Assembly (NCBI GenBank): GCA_030760725.1
Contig: JASWHV010000004.1
Coordinates: 53,039,136-53,103,135 of the forward strand
Reading direction: 5' to 3'
Length of the DNA: 64,000 nt
From: Neostapfia colusana
Lineage: Eukaryota; Streptophyta; Magnoliopsida; Poales; Poaceae
The notes beneath the pieces are model-generated. The model had not been told where the DNA came from, ran no database searches, and worked only from the letters and a program-made list of their open reading frames with translations. This document shows positions 12,459-24,689 of this stretch, piece after piece. The stretch's first letter is position 1, and each line of letters begins with the position of its first letter. A program made the position numbers and the translations under genes.

Positions 12459-12724
12459 GACTCATGCTAGCTCCTATGTATCGACTTGAGCAATCAAAGG
12501 CCGACGCCAATACCGGGGTGGGAGAATTCCTCTCTCAAAAAATGTCTGTATTATTGCACACGCGATCGAGTTGTGAAAAGCTAGAAGGGTCATTCTCATT
12601 CCATTCATCTCAAAATTCAATCCGGATCTATGAGAAAGCGACGATATTACACATAAACAACAAGGGGACGCTTTTTTTTGTTTGAGAAAATGGTAAGTTA
12701 TGTATGCTAGTGCTAAAAAAGGCT
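12045..12724. other. Unclassified 680 bp segment
   Basis: Neither side matches any LTR or internal sequence elsewhere in the window. It contains a TATA-like TGTATAAAGC at about 12,251, a CT microsatellite, and a 73-codon ORF from an ATG at 12,464 that I do not recognise. The LTR A2 similarity stops abruptly on its left and the gag fragment on its right. It could be low-copy host DNA, an organelle-derived insert, or filler captured during repair of a deletion. I cannot decide. Confidence 0.4.
12368..12455. repeat. CT microsatellite
   Basis: About 88 bases of (CT)n with a few CC and GT interruptions, inside the unclassified segment. Confidence 0.97.
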
Positions 12725-13240
12725 TTAACTCAAGTTCCTAAACTCTTGTTGTTGGGCCTTCATAAAACCCATAGGAATGTGACAAGCACGGAATGCTTCA
12801 TGAAATTCCGTCCACTCTACTTGATGGCCTTCCAGAACGGTGGCGAGATAAGCAAACCACCAATTTCCGGCGGCTCCATGGAGCTGTTGAGATGCAAATA
12901 ATGTCTTCTGATACTCATCACACTCAAACACTCCAAACTTGGACTCCATAACTCGAAGCCACTGATCAGCTTCCAATGGTTCATTGGCTTCCGTGAAGAT
13001 TGGCGGTTGTGTCGCCAAAAAATCCAAGTAGGCGTTCCGAGGTGGAACGTCCTGTTGTGCACGCTGGAGTAAGCCCTGTTGTACCAAGGCTTGGAGTAGT
13101 CTTGTGTTCTCTTGACTTAACTCGACCATCTGAGCCATGACATCCGCCCATACCGTTGATGGCGGTGCCCGTGGTTGAGTTGAGTCATCGTCATCTTGGC
13201 AAGAACCTTCAGCCCTACTCGGAGAGTGAGTACGCACCAT
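12725..13240 (-). pseudogene. gag: Element A: N-terminal gag fragment
   Basis: This is an open 171-codon stretch starting at ATG 13,240 and cut off at 12,725. It has the retrotransposon gag core seen in the intact element: YLDFLATQPPIF, ADQWLRVMESKFG, GAAGNWWFAYL and ACHIPMGFMK. An acidic, Gln/Asp-rich N-terminus precedes it. The zinc knuckle and all of pol are missing because the unclassified segment begins at the break. The start is chosen because minus-strand TTATTTTGCAG, a splice-acceptor-like sequence, ends one base before the ATG, as it does at gag of the full-length element. The product would assemble the RNA-containing particle, but this copy cannot be complete. Confidence 0.85.
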
Positions 13241-14128
13241 ACTGCAAAATAATCATTGTTGAAGGGAGTTAAAACTTGATCTCAGCAGTATGTGAAAGTA
13301 TGTAAAACATGAACATGCTAAAATTTTATAAAAGCATAACAATACTTCATGTTTACACATCTTTCTAAAGCCAACATATTCAGTCCCTTGTTCTGTACAG
13401 AACAGACCTTTCTGTACTTAACTCAGAATTTGATCCAGTTACTAGCATTTTCATAACTCAAGTCGAACACCAAAATTAAAGTTAATTTCAGTATCTTTCC
13501 ATCGAGCACTCACATGCCTCTGGATCATCTCTGGAACAAAAGTTAGGATTGTTCAAAGTTGACAGAATTTTCTGGCTAAATTTTGCCAGCACCACCATTG
13601 TATGTGGCTGTTTTCATCACAGTTTTTCATACAAATGAAGTACAATTCTGAACACACTATGAACTACAAAATTGTTGCAAATTTCCTAACCTTTCCAACG
13701 GTGTATCATATGACCCTTAGAAAATTTTCTACAGACTGTGACGGCTAATTTACAGCAACATCCAGAGGAGTTTGCAGCTGCTCTGTTTTCTGAACAGTTT
13801 GCATTCATCTGGACATTCAACCAAGTTGGTGTCGGATTTGGCTATGGAGTTCTACAGAAAAGTTGTAGAGCACTTAATAACCTTTCCATAACTGTATCAA
13901 ACACCTCCATTGGGTAAAGCTAATCAGAGTTACGCTCGGTTAAAGCCCAGAAAAATTTCTGTCTGAACAGGGCACTCTGTCTTTGATATCAAAAGAAGCC
14001 TAACAATTCTCTTCTTTGAAACTTAGTTCAAATGAAGAGCTCAGTACTAATATGTGCTTTATCACATCCATTTTTAGTTGGAGATTTAGTCATGAATGAT
14101 TTCTTCATAGGTAAGAATACTATCCAGT

Positions 14129-14171
14129 GTAGTACGGTGACGATGCACCGTAAGACATATGACGGTACTAC
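14129..14171 (-). other. Conserved hairpin in the element A leader
   Basis: In the sense (minus) direction an outer GTAGTAC/GTACTAC pair encloses ACGGTG-CATCGT-CACCGT, a 6 bp stem with a 6-base loop. Element C has the same 43 bases with one change at 25,440-25,482. It is a candidate RNA packaging or dimerisation structure; that role is inferred. Confidence 0.5.
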
Positions 14172-14461
14172 GTTGCCTCACCAAAGAAAAACCTAACCGG
14201 ATTACACCGGCATATACGTATCCTTAGGTGGCACTAAAATGGTCACTCGCAAATGTGTTCTACACGCACTAAGGTTTTCGTGGTTAGTACCTACATAAGC
14301 CACACTCAATCATCAGGCCCGGCTGCACACCGAACCCGGTATCCATACAGTTTGTACACCCGGCCGTCATCAATCGCCCATGTGTTCTCAAGCCAAACAC
14401 CCCTTGAGCTACGTGTTCACATTACCGACCACGTGACGGGGTCTCCCAAATTGCACCACAC

Positions 14462-14582
14462 ACGCCCGGGACAGACGTTGCTCGAATACCCCAAACGACA
14501 TGAAGAGTCGTAGAGGATACTAAAGCGGGTCGGGTTACCTGCCACCCGTGGGGCTCCACCCTTCAGCTTGTGCGCACTGGTG
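14462..14582 (-). other. Near-invariant leader core, element A copy
   Basis: About 120 nt differ at only a few positions from the copies at 42,292-42,416 and 25,771-25,892, although the LTRs and other leader parts of these families are strongly diverged. Variable positions are not at third-codon spacing in any frame I checked, so a cis-acting RNA role fits better than coding. Confidence 0.6.
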
Positions 14583-14775
14583 GGCAGCGCATACGTGCAC
14601 CCCCCAAGACATAAACGCCCCGAGATGCACGATTTTACGACATAACAAATAGGTTAGCTTGCCACCTTCATATTATGCTAATAGTAGTCCTTATGTGGGC
14701 CTAGTACCGTTATCTCACCGTATCCTAAGTTTTTGACGTAATATGATGCTCAATCCGTGCTCTGTTCCCAACGCA

Positions 14776-14808
14776 GCTCTGATACCAAGTGTAACAGCTC
14801 TGATACCA
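14776..14808 (-). other. Primer-binding site of element A, duplicated
   Basis: On the minus strand TGGTATCAGAGC (complement of the tRNA-iMet 3' end) lies at 14,797-14,808, three bases after the LTR. An identical 12-mer lies at 14,776-14,787, 21 bases further in. The first is the functional position for minus-strand priming in this class of element. Confidence 0.85.
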
Positions 14809-14811
14809 CCC

Positions 14812-17800
14812 TGTGGGGGACCACAGGACCTCGTTGGGTGGTGCCTTGTTATGTGGCACCCAACAGCACACGGGTCGATGAATACACATCATATTACATA
14901 AATCGTTTAGCGGAAGCATACAAGAATGTTTTACAAATAGTTATATCAGAGTAAACTACAGCGGAAGACTATCACTCTCACGACTCATATATAAACTAGC
15001 AACAAAGAAACGGCCCAGCCCGCGGACGTTTCTTACTAGCAACACAAAGACAATCTGCAGCGGCGAGGATGCTCTTTGAGTAAGCACTCGGAGGTTCCCG
15101 AGTCTCACCGGCACCCCTTCTCATAAGCATCGAGGCAATTACCTGCAAAACAACTCGGATAGCATCCGTGAGCATAACGCTCAGCAAGACATAACCGTCA
15201 CCCTAAACATGAAACTCTAAGTGAGGTTATAAACCTAACATAGGATGGCATAAGCATAATTAAACTTGCCTAAAAGTGAATCCTTACTTTCAGTTATTAA
15301 TTGCAGCATTTTAAGTAACCCTGTGCACGCCACATCGGGGGTCCACAATCGAACAAGAAACGCTTTCCCCAGATGTAAATTTCTCATGGCATAAAAGAAT
15401 CGAGTTTGCACTAGCCTATTCATCAAGATCCAATACAACAATAATACTTCACATCAATATGATTAGTTCCTTTCTCATGCAAGTTCTTACTACTTCACGA
15501 CTGTGAGAACAAGTATGCTCGGTCCATTCCACGAGCGACGGTGATTCGAATCAATAAGACCCGGACTACACGACACGTACGTCCGTACTCGATGTTGCCT
15601 ACAACAACCATCACTGACGTCGTACGTGGCAGCCATTCCCCCGTTTCACCCCCGCTGAATCGATCAAGTCGCCCCGTACAGTAGCTACTCTCATGGTGCA
15701 CCTTCCGACGTGAGATGTCATGAGAATATTCCCCACATACTGCACACCGGCTGTCCGCCTGAGGCGACCCGAGAACTCCCAATGACAGCTTCCCGAGGTA
15801 CATCCGTTTACTGGGTCCCATATAGCCAGCATGAGTCCGGTACACAACTCAAACTTGTTCAACAGGGCCGCATACGGATCGGTCCTTGACCGACACGGAC
15901 AGGTCTACAGCACCTAGGCCCCTATGTACTGCTACCCCTACAACCTTCTGGTCTCAACTTTAACTTGCTAATTCTCTCATGAACCAATCCCGTATGCCCC
16001 CGTTGTTCCTGAAACTGCGAGTAGCATCTCACCACTCGACTTCTACCGAACCGTACTTAAGCATCGCAGTTCTAAACGGTGAAAGACACCTACCCAATAC
16101 TCCACGGGTCATTTGGCTATGCAAGAGGAGTATCAAACACTCGACCTAATGCATAATTCATATCCTGACCGAAAGTGAATACAAAACAAAAACTTAACAG
16201 CTGTTAAATGCAAACCGGAGCTTGCCTGTTTTGCAGGGTAGTTGTATATAACAGTTAGTATCCTTGCAGATCCACCCTTGATTCTCCGGAGCTTGATCCA
16301 CTTCGATGAATCGCTCCTTTGAATCCCCTTCGGTGTGATTCCTATTGAAATGCATATGCATATGTTTTATAGAATGTAATGGAAAGAATTTATAGAATTA
16401 CTTTCTTAGGAACAGAGGTTGTGTGGAAAAGCCAAGCATGGCTTGGTTTGCCTCTGATGTGCAAAGAACAGAAATAAACTGAATTGATCTTAAGGCCTTA
16501 GCTATACACTAACCACGTTCCCTAATGAACATAATAGATAAGCTGAAAGGATTTGAGTGCAACTGAAGAATAAGAACTCCAATGGCCTCAAAACTTTTAC
16601 AGCAGGTTCTATACTACCTAAGGATTTAGCTTGCCAAACTGTAGCTAATGTGGAGTCATATTGTGTCCCCCATAATTCTCACAACATCTCTGATGTATTT
16701 TTCCCTTATACATAAGTATGGAGAATAAGAACAGGGAGTTAAAGGACTCATCTTGGGCAGATAATTTACATGTGAGTTCTTGATTACATGAGAGTAATCT
16801 GGTCCAAAATTCAGCCCTTTTACTTGAGTAGTTCTCCCAGAAAAATTCTTTAAGCATTTATACTCAAAAGAATTAATTCTGTAGTAATGTGCATTTTCAT
16901 GCCCAATTAAGTGAACTACAATTCCAAGTATGTCTCAGAGAACTTGTATAAATTTTCGTATGATTTTTGGAGCTATGGATTGCTTAGAACAGATTTTTGA
17001 AGTGGGAAACATTTTTCAGAAAATGTTTGAGGACTCTTTTGAACACAGTAGTTTGCATTTAGCAAATTCCTACACAAATGATGTTCAAATGAGCTGAAAA
17101 TTTTCTAGTAGGTCAATACTATGCTAAAGAAAATTTTGGAAAAATTTGGTGATTTTTGGATAACCCAAACTCCCTCGATAATTCTTTTTCGGAAACATTT
17201 CCAAGAATTTTCCAGAATATAATATTAACTTTCATACAAATCTGAGTTCATATTTGGATAGAACTCAGAGAGATGAATGCAACCCAATTGGAATCACTCA
17301 AATTGGAGTTTTCTACAGGGATATATGAATTTCCAAAGATTGAGCTAAGTCTGGAATTATTTTCCTACAGAAATTTCGGCTGGACCCACAGTTTTGAATT
17401 CCAGCCAATAGAAACGAAGCCACACTGGGCCACAGCTCCTCTGCGCGCCAACACACGGGATCCCGGCCACACCCGATCCCGGGTTTAAAATTTGAGCTGC
17501 TGACAGCCGGGGCCCACACGTCTTCTTCTTCCTCCGGCTTCCCCGCTCGCGCCAACGCTGCCCCTCGCCAGCCCGACGCCGGAGCTCGCCGGCTCGCCGT
17601 TTCCGGCCACCGCCTGAGCTGAAACTTACCGCCAGGGAGTTTGTGACACCGAGGAACACGGCTGTGGGGTTTGCTAGGGCTGCCAACGACCGGAACATGG
17701 CCGGCGACTTGCGACAGCTACTGTGGGAGTTCGGCGGCGTTGCCTGAGGTATCCAGTCCGCCAAAACCTGTGCCGACGAGCCCTACAGCACCAGTGGATG

Positions 17801-19131
17801 ATCGCAAGGCTCGGCCTGGCCCCTAAATGGCTTGGGAACAGCCGCAAGTCGGTCGTTACCGTGCGCCCGATTCGGTCCGCCGGAGAAGTGCTCGGTAGAC
17901 CTCAAAATACGTCGCCCCAAAGGGTTTTCATGCAACGGATGCTAAAGAGAACATGATCGCCGGCTAGTCCAGCTCCTACGTGCAAAGTTTGATGAGCTAA
18001 GAACGAATAGAAGTGGAGAATTTTGGATTCCCGTACCGGATGCTCGGGTTGAAGTCGCCTGAGCAAAACCTCGAAATTCGCCGTCGACCGCTCACGGCAC
18101 GGCCTGAACTTCGGCTGAGAGCAGCACCGCACCCGTGCGCGTCCGTAGCTGTGATCGCTCGGCCGTGAAACTCCCTGTGGAGGGCTGTCCACGAGCGCCG
18201 GATCACTTTCTCGAACTGGGTCGCCGCGGTGGCGTTTGTTCTCGGGCAACGGAGGTCGCAGCTAGCTTGCTTTTGTGTCGGGGAGGTGGAGGCTGACCTC
18301 AGGGAGAGGTTTAGCAGCTCGGGGGAGGAGGAGGCGCGGTGGTTCCTTCGGTTTCCCGATCGACCGAGAGGGCGGAGGGGAAGAGGGTCGCTGGCCGTGG
18401 GCTCGCGAGGAGGAGAAGAAGGGATGGCCTTTGCTTCGTCCAGGGGAGGTGATCAGGCCGCAGAACCGCCTCTGGGCGCCGTGCGTGGGGAAAGGGAGCA
18501 GCTGGTGGCGCTGCCGAGCGTCACAGTGGCTCCACGGTGGGAGCTGCTCATGGCTCACGTGTTGTTCCGTGAATTTCCCCACTGGGCTGAGACTTAGGGT
18601 GCAAGGCTCCTCCTTTAGCTCTATGACATGTGGGTCCCACTCCACATTTCCTCCCCAAATATCTTCTCAAGCTGATCCTCTTAATTCCCACAATTCTGAG
18701 TTTTAAAATGTGGGTTAGAATTTGAATCGTTCCAATTCAGTTTGAATTTGCTTGCCAAATTTGAATTTGGTTGAAGTTTGCAAATTCTTCTCTTCAACTC
18801 CTTTTTGAGCCCACCCTACAAATAGAAAGTTGGGGATCAAACTCCTCCCTATAATTCCAACTATGTGGCTGCAGTTTTAATCAAAGTCCTTGGTCACTAC
18901 ATGTGTGAACTTTGAATTTCAAATCTGATTTTTAAACTTACATGCAAAGAGGTATTTAACTCCTTATTGGTTCAACACTTTTAAATAAAAAGATGAACCT
19001 CATGTGTGATGTTCATCCATGTATTACCTTGCATGAAGAAAAGTTTTAGCCAGTCCCATTTTTCATGTCTTTGCCACACATATGAATTCAAACTTTAGTT
19101 TTTATTCATACACATTTTTGGGACTTTTACA
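14812..19131 (-). mobile_element. LTR A1, complete 4320 bp 5' LTR of element A
   Basis: On the minus strand it runs from TGTAAAAGTCCC at 19,131 to GGTCCCCCACA at 14,812, followed by the primer site. It is inserted in the 3' LTR of element C: from 19,132 (TGAAATATTTACAG) the sequence matches 28,371 onward of the C 5' LTR. The predicted target duplication is TGAAA (19,132-19,136), but the partner end of the element is not present to confirm it. An acidic exon-like block (16,226-16,341) precedes a GCAAGC donor, as in other LTRs here, but the downstream block is not conserved in this family. Confidence 0.88.
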
Positions 19132-21570
19132 TGAAATATTTACAGGAGTTCAATAACATCCTAAGGATTATCCTGGCAAAATTTGAGGATTTTTGGGTAA
19201 ACCAAACTCCCTCTAAAATTCTTTTACTGATCTGCTTCAAAGAAATTTCCAGAATTAATTATTGAATTTCATACAAACTGGGTTGCATATTTGGATATAG
19301 TATTTCCATATAAATCTAACCCAATTTGAATCACTAAATTTGGAGGTTCCTACACAAAGATATGATCTTTACAAGAATTGGGTAAAATCTGAAAATGAAC
19401 TCTGTTCTATTTTTCCAATTTTCAGAGACATAAGGAATTAACACCACATTTGGCCAAGAAAATGAGGTCCAATGCCTCCAAAATTTTTACTGGAGTTCAA
19501 TAGTTTTTGGAAGAATCTCCTTCCCAAATTTGGGAATTTTCCAATACACAGAACTCCTGGAAAAAGTCCTACAATATTTTCTTTATATGAATTAATGAGC
19601 CCAATCCAGGGATTTTCGTAAATATTGGGCTACACCCCTGGATAGTACTCTTTGAGAGAAACCCAACAAAATTTGTTTCACAACTTTTGGACATTCCTAC
19701 ACAAAGTTATCGCTCTCCAAAGTTTGAACTAAAATGGGAAATTCTGTAAATGTTTAAAAGCTGACTGTGGGTCCGGGCTACGTGTCAATCTCTGAAACAA
19801 AGACACACGGGGCCACACATTTCCATACGTGCAGTCGCACCGGATCCAACCGCCACAGAAGATTGGGTTTTTAAATTTTCTCTCACTGACAGCTGGGCCC
19901 GCCGAACCCTTCTTCAACCTCGGGTCAGTTTCCGCGCCCTCGTGCCCACGCCGCCGCCCTCACCGGAGATCGCCGGAAATCGGTCTCCCGGCCTCTGCCC
20001 GAGCCTCTGCTCACCGCCAGAGCCTAATCCGCCACGCTGAGCATGATGATGAGGTTTCCCCGAGCCGGCAAGGCCTCTACGGTGGCTAGCGGCGGTGCTG
20101 CAGCTCGGTACACCATCGGCGACGTCGTCCGGTCGACCTAGCACGCCAATAACTTGGTAAAAAGGCGCTACAGCACCAGTTAACTATAAGGGAGCTCGTC
20201 CTAGCTTCAAAAATGCTCGGGAACGGTGGAAAATAGGGTTTCACCGTGTGACCGTGGTCCCCCGCCTTGTTTGCCGTTAGAAAACTGCGAAATATCCGAC
20301 CTATGTGCAGTTTCAAGCTAGAAATGTGAAGAGCAAAGGATCGCCTACTACTTCGGGTCCGTTGTGAAAGATTTGATGACCTAATAATGAGAACCGAGGT
20401 CAAATTTGAGATTACCGTGCCGGAAGGTCGGTTTGAGCATGCCGGAGGAAAATTTCCAAATTCTCTCTCGGTCGTTCATGGCATGATCTGATCTTGGGAG
20501 GAGAGTAGCACGGTGCCTTAGCGCGTCCAAGGGCACCGGTACTTGGCCGTGACAAACACCAGGTTGAGCTGTCCACGGACGCCTCCTCATCGGTTATTGT
20601 TCGGCCACCGCACGGACGCGGTGTTCCCGGGGTAGGAGAGCCGAACGCCGGTCGGTGGCGCGTCGAGGAGGGAGAGGGAGGTGCACCGGTGCTATTTTGA
20701 CACTCACTAGCCTCTGTTCTTGTTCACTAGAGCCGGCTGCCGATCCAATGGAGGTGGCGGCGGTGGCTCTTTTCAGGGATGCGAGAGAGGACGAGAGAGG
20801 GTCGGCCAGCTCGTTTTGCCGAGCGCTGGGTCGGCTGGGGTGATCTTTATCCTCGCTGTGGAGTCGGTTCAACATGTACTCGGTCGGATCCTCGAGCGCA
20901 CGAGCGCTGGCATCGGCCACCCCTCGCTGTCGAGCACCCGTAGAGGCAAAACAGAGACCGGTTGCTTCTGTGAAGATATTTGGGTGCATATGACAAGTGG
21001 GCCCCACCTTCCCCCTTATCCCCTCTCTACAGCTCTCACATTTGGCAAACAACTCCATTCAATTGTGGGAAGTTTTAATCTGAAGAGCATTTGAAGAATT
21101 GGACAAGTTTCCTCCCAATCCACATTTGAATTTGAATTCCTATGCAATTTAAAGTCCATTTAAAAATGGGTAGGAAACATTTCTAAAATTCATGAAACTT
21201 TGCCTACCCCCTAATTTGAACCTAAGGAATTTCAAATATGAAATCTGATCTTTAGTTTGGCTGCTGCAAATGAGATTTTTAGCACAACAGTTTTGAAATT
21301 CATTGTGTTGCTCTTATTTGAATTTTGAGTTGAAAAAATTTATTCCAAATCTGACTTTAGCTTTCTCACACATATGGGAACTTCCCACATTGGTTTCAAA
21401 CCCCTTTTTGGTTCCAAGTTTTCAAATAAATATTTGAACTTGTGTGAAGAGAGCTCCCATGTGTATTATCATATGTGAAAAAGTTTAAACGAGTCCCATT
21501 TTTCATATATATGAAACGAACTTTGTGCAAACATGAGATTCTTTGTATTCATATTTTTGGGACCTTTACA
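19132..21570 (-). mobile_element. Element C 3' LTR, interrupted by element A
   Basis: It begins on the minus strand with TGTAAAGGTCCC at 21,570, directly after the polypurine tract, and is collinear with 28,371-30,810 of the 5' LTR of the same element. Identity is high but with scattered differences, so element C is older than the full-length element. The remaining 2.3 kb of this LTR are not found in the window. Confidence 0.88.
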
Positions 21571-21584
21571 TTCCCTCCCCTTAA
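21571..21584 (-). other. Polypurine tract of element C
   Basis: The minus strand reads TTAAGGGGAGGGAA immediately before the 3' LTR. The block upstream of it (ATAATCTCGGGAC) is also conserved in elements E and the full-length copy. Confidence 0.85.
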
Positions 21585-21739
21585 AAGAATCTTGTCCCGA
21601 GATTATACGGTAAAAATGAGAGGGAGGATGGTGGAAAAACTCATAGGATGTGCGATGTCAATAGTCGGGATAATTGGCACGAAGAAATCCTTCGCTCTCC
21701 CATGTCGCTTCAATCTTGGAGTAACCACTCCATAAAACT

Positions 21740-24600
21740 TTATAGAACAACAACGTATGGTCGCGTGTGGTTCGGCCCTTTATGTTGATGATCTGAACCA
21801 GTCCCCCCCCCTAATGTGTGAGATCTGGTTTCAGTTACTCGATATTCCCCAGCTGAATGGTGGTTGAACACTTGAGGCACTCCTCAGCTGAGAAATGTAG
21901 AAGATGTCGTACACACCGGTGAATATCGCTGGTAATTCCAGCCGGTATGCAACGGAGCCACATCTTTCTAAAACCTGGAATTGACCAATGAATCGGGGTG
22001 TCAACTTTCCTCTCACCCCGAATCTGTTTACGCCCTTTATTGGAGGCACACGTAGATACGCGTGATCCCCAACTTCAAATTGCAAAGGACGTTTTCTCTG
22101 TTCCGCATACTGATTCTGTTGGGATTGAGCCGCTTTTAAGTTTGCTTGAATCAGCCGAACCTTTGCTCCCGCATTATTGACAAGATCAACCCCGAAGGTG
22201 ACCCTTTTGGCAAACTCACACCAATTCAGGGGTGTGCGGCATTTTCTTCCGTAACTACGGGTTACAGGGTACGACTCTCCGGTCCTTGAACCATAGGATG
22301 CCGTTTCCGTCCTTTCGGGAACATTTCAGCTCCCCACTGTCTATACGTCTCCGCAAATGTGACATGCCCTTGTCATGTTTCTGGGCTGCCACCCTTTCTT
22401 CACGGATGGTGGGGATAAAAGCTCAATTGTAGAGAGCTCTATGGGGAACCACACGTAATGGTGGCTCGCTCTCTTCCAACATGGTGATGGTTAGATTATG
22501 AACATGTGACTTGCGACTCATGCATTCGCCACCACGTTAGCCTTGCAGGGGTGATAATGGATCTCTGTTTCGTAATCCTTTATCTACTCTAACCATATTT
22601 GCTGCCTCATGTTCCACTCCTTCTGAGTGAGTATGTACTTGAGGCTTTTGTGGTCGGTATATAAATGTACGAGGTTACCAAGTCGGTAGTGCCTCCACAT
22701 CTTGAGTGCGAGTACCACGGCAGCGAGCTCTAGGTCATAAGTTGGATAATTTTTCTTATGGTTTCTGAGCTGCCGTGATCCATACACGACCATCCTTCGG
22801 TCTTGCATCAGCACACCTCCGAGCCCAATGCCGGATGCATCACAGTACATATAGAATGGTTTTGTTGTGTCTGGCTGCGCCAAAACCGGTGCTGATGTTA
22901 AGTGCTTCACTAATGTCTCGAATGGTGCTTCACATGTTGGACTCCAAACATCTTTGGTAGTCTTCTTCAGCAGCTCTGTCATAGGCTTGGCAATCTTCGA
23001 GAAGTTCGGAATGAACCTCCGATAATATCCCGTGAGTCCGATGAAATCCCGCGAGTCCGATGAAACTCCGTACCTCGTGAATAAACCTCGGGGACTTTCA
23101 ATACAACACTTGTGCGATCTTACTCGGGTCAACAGCGATGCCCTTCACTGAGATGATATGCCCGAGACAAAGTACTTGGGATATCTAGAATTCACACTTG
23201 CTGAATTTCGCGTATAGCTTGTAATCCCGCAGCCGTTGCAAGACATTACGCAGGTGTTCCTCGTGTTCTTCCTCCGACTTGAAATAATCCAGTAGGTCGT
23301 CGATGAAGACCACAACAAACTTGTCCAGCTCAGGCATGAATACCGAGTTCATTAAGTACATGAACTGAGCTGGAACGTTGGTGAGACCAAGGAACATGAC
23401 CAGGTACTCATAAAGTCCGTACCTCGTCGAGAAAGCCGTCTTTGGAATATCCTCAGCCCGTATCTTAATCTGGTGGTACCCGGATCTTAAGTCTATCTGG
23501 GAAAAGATCTTTGCCTTGACCAACTGATCAAACAATATGTCGATCTGTGGCAACAGGTACTGGTTCTTGATTGTCACAGTGTTAAGCAGACGAGCACTAC
23601 ACAAAGTTGTAGTGTTTCGTGCTTCTCCTTTGCAAACAATGCTGAATAACCCCAAGGTAACGACTCAGTCGTATAAAACATTGCTCATAGGGTTATTCAG
23701 CAGTGTCTTCCACTCTGCCCATTCATTGGGTGCCATTTTGTATGGCCTTCGTGAACTCAGTGGCGTTCCCGGTGCAAGTTCAATCTTGAACTCTACGTCC
23801 TGTTCGGGCGGTATGCCCGGTAAACAATTGGGAAACACCTCCTGAAATTTACGTACCACCGGACTGTCCTCTACCTAAACAGTTTCTCAGTGGTTCAATA
23901 TTGCAATCTGTTGCTGACTGGCGCCCAGAACTAATGTATGAAGACCGTGCCGTGGGGAGTTTGAGCTCAACGGTTTGAAAACTAATGTTGTGAACCGCTT
24001 TGTGGTAATTCAACCACGACATCCCCAAAATAATGTCGATCTTCAGACCCCAAGAATAAGTAGGGTCGTGGGTTATAGTCTAACCCGCAAACAAAGAGGT
24101 GCTCGGAAGACAACATCACTTCTTGTAATTCTGTCTCGGCGAAGATATGAGGTATTGCCTCTTTGTAAAAGTGGTTTGGAGCTGATGTTGAGCCATGAAA
24201 GATTGACTAACAAAGCTAGGTGTGGCACCAGATGTCGAAGAGAATTAATACCTGGAGCTAATTCAGAGAAAACATCTCTACTAACGCGGCTTCTCCTTCC
24301 GGAACATCATCACTCACTGTGTAGTGAATGTTGCACCTTGTCTGCCCTCTTTTCTGCAGATATCGGTACGGGTCTGAACATTGAAAGTATGATGACCCGT
24401 ATTCTTGAATTCCCTCCAGACAATACCTAGCATAATGGCCCGTCTGACCACAATGGAGCACGGATGTCTTTCTGGCCCTTCGCTAACTTGTGGTTGGAAG
24501 CTAGATACATATAGCTGCAGCAATGGAGCACAAACCACCGTCTGATGCTGCTGCTCTGGAGGTGGTACAAGTTGTGGTACTTGACCAGCAATCAACCTCT
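21740..24600 (-). pseudogene. Element C: broken gag-pol
   Basis: In minus-strand order this holds the gag zinc knuckle (CGQTGHYARYC, about 24,450), a degraded protease region, reverse transcriptase (23,185-23,655, with FIDDLL), RNase H (YCDASGIG; YTDHKSLKYI; 22,584-23,132) and the integrase C-terminus with chromodomain (21,831-22,085). Breaks are many. The gag N-terminus is deleted. The RT start is disrupted near 23,660. A tandem duplication of about 19 bp at 23,022-23,060 shifts the frame before RNase H. The integrase catalytic core is missing at a junction near 22,241-22,253. It is an old, inactive copy related to the intact element. Confidence 0.9.
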
Positions 24601-24689
24601 GAGGAGTTAATCATGCAGGGGACTCCATTTCACTGAATGGCGTTCAGAACACCAACCGGTACTTTTGGGGCACCTAACTTGTGCTAGTC

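Larger units (their letters stand above)
13241..14796 (-). other. Element A leader (5' untranslated region)
   Basis: About 1.55 kb lie between the primer site and gag on the minus strand. No ORF0 is present, unlike in the full-length element. The leader shares long blocks with the leader of element C (24,690-26,073), including a hairpin (14,129-14,171) and a nearly invariant core (14,462-14,582). Confidence 0.75.

Noticed and set aside
12464..12685. 73-codon ORF after the CT microsatellite
   Set aside because: It begins at an ATG behind a plausible leader but has no recognisable domain and ends before the gag fragment; not enough to call a gene.
16226..16341. Family-A version of the acidic exon block
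   Set aside because: The block resembles exon A (EGDSKERFIEVDQAPENQG core) and precedes GCAAGC, but its entry phase differs, A2 and A3 contain stops, and the downstream block ends at once in A2 and A4. I do not call it as coding.
20594..21058. 154-codon minus-strand ORF also found at 29,837-30,301
   Set aside because: Both copies lie at the same position in the two LTRs of element C, so sharing is expected. No protein family is recognisable and the D LTR does not keep the frame.
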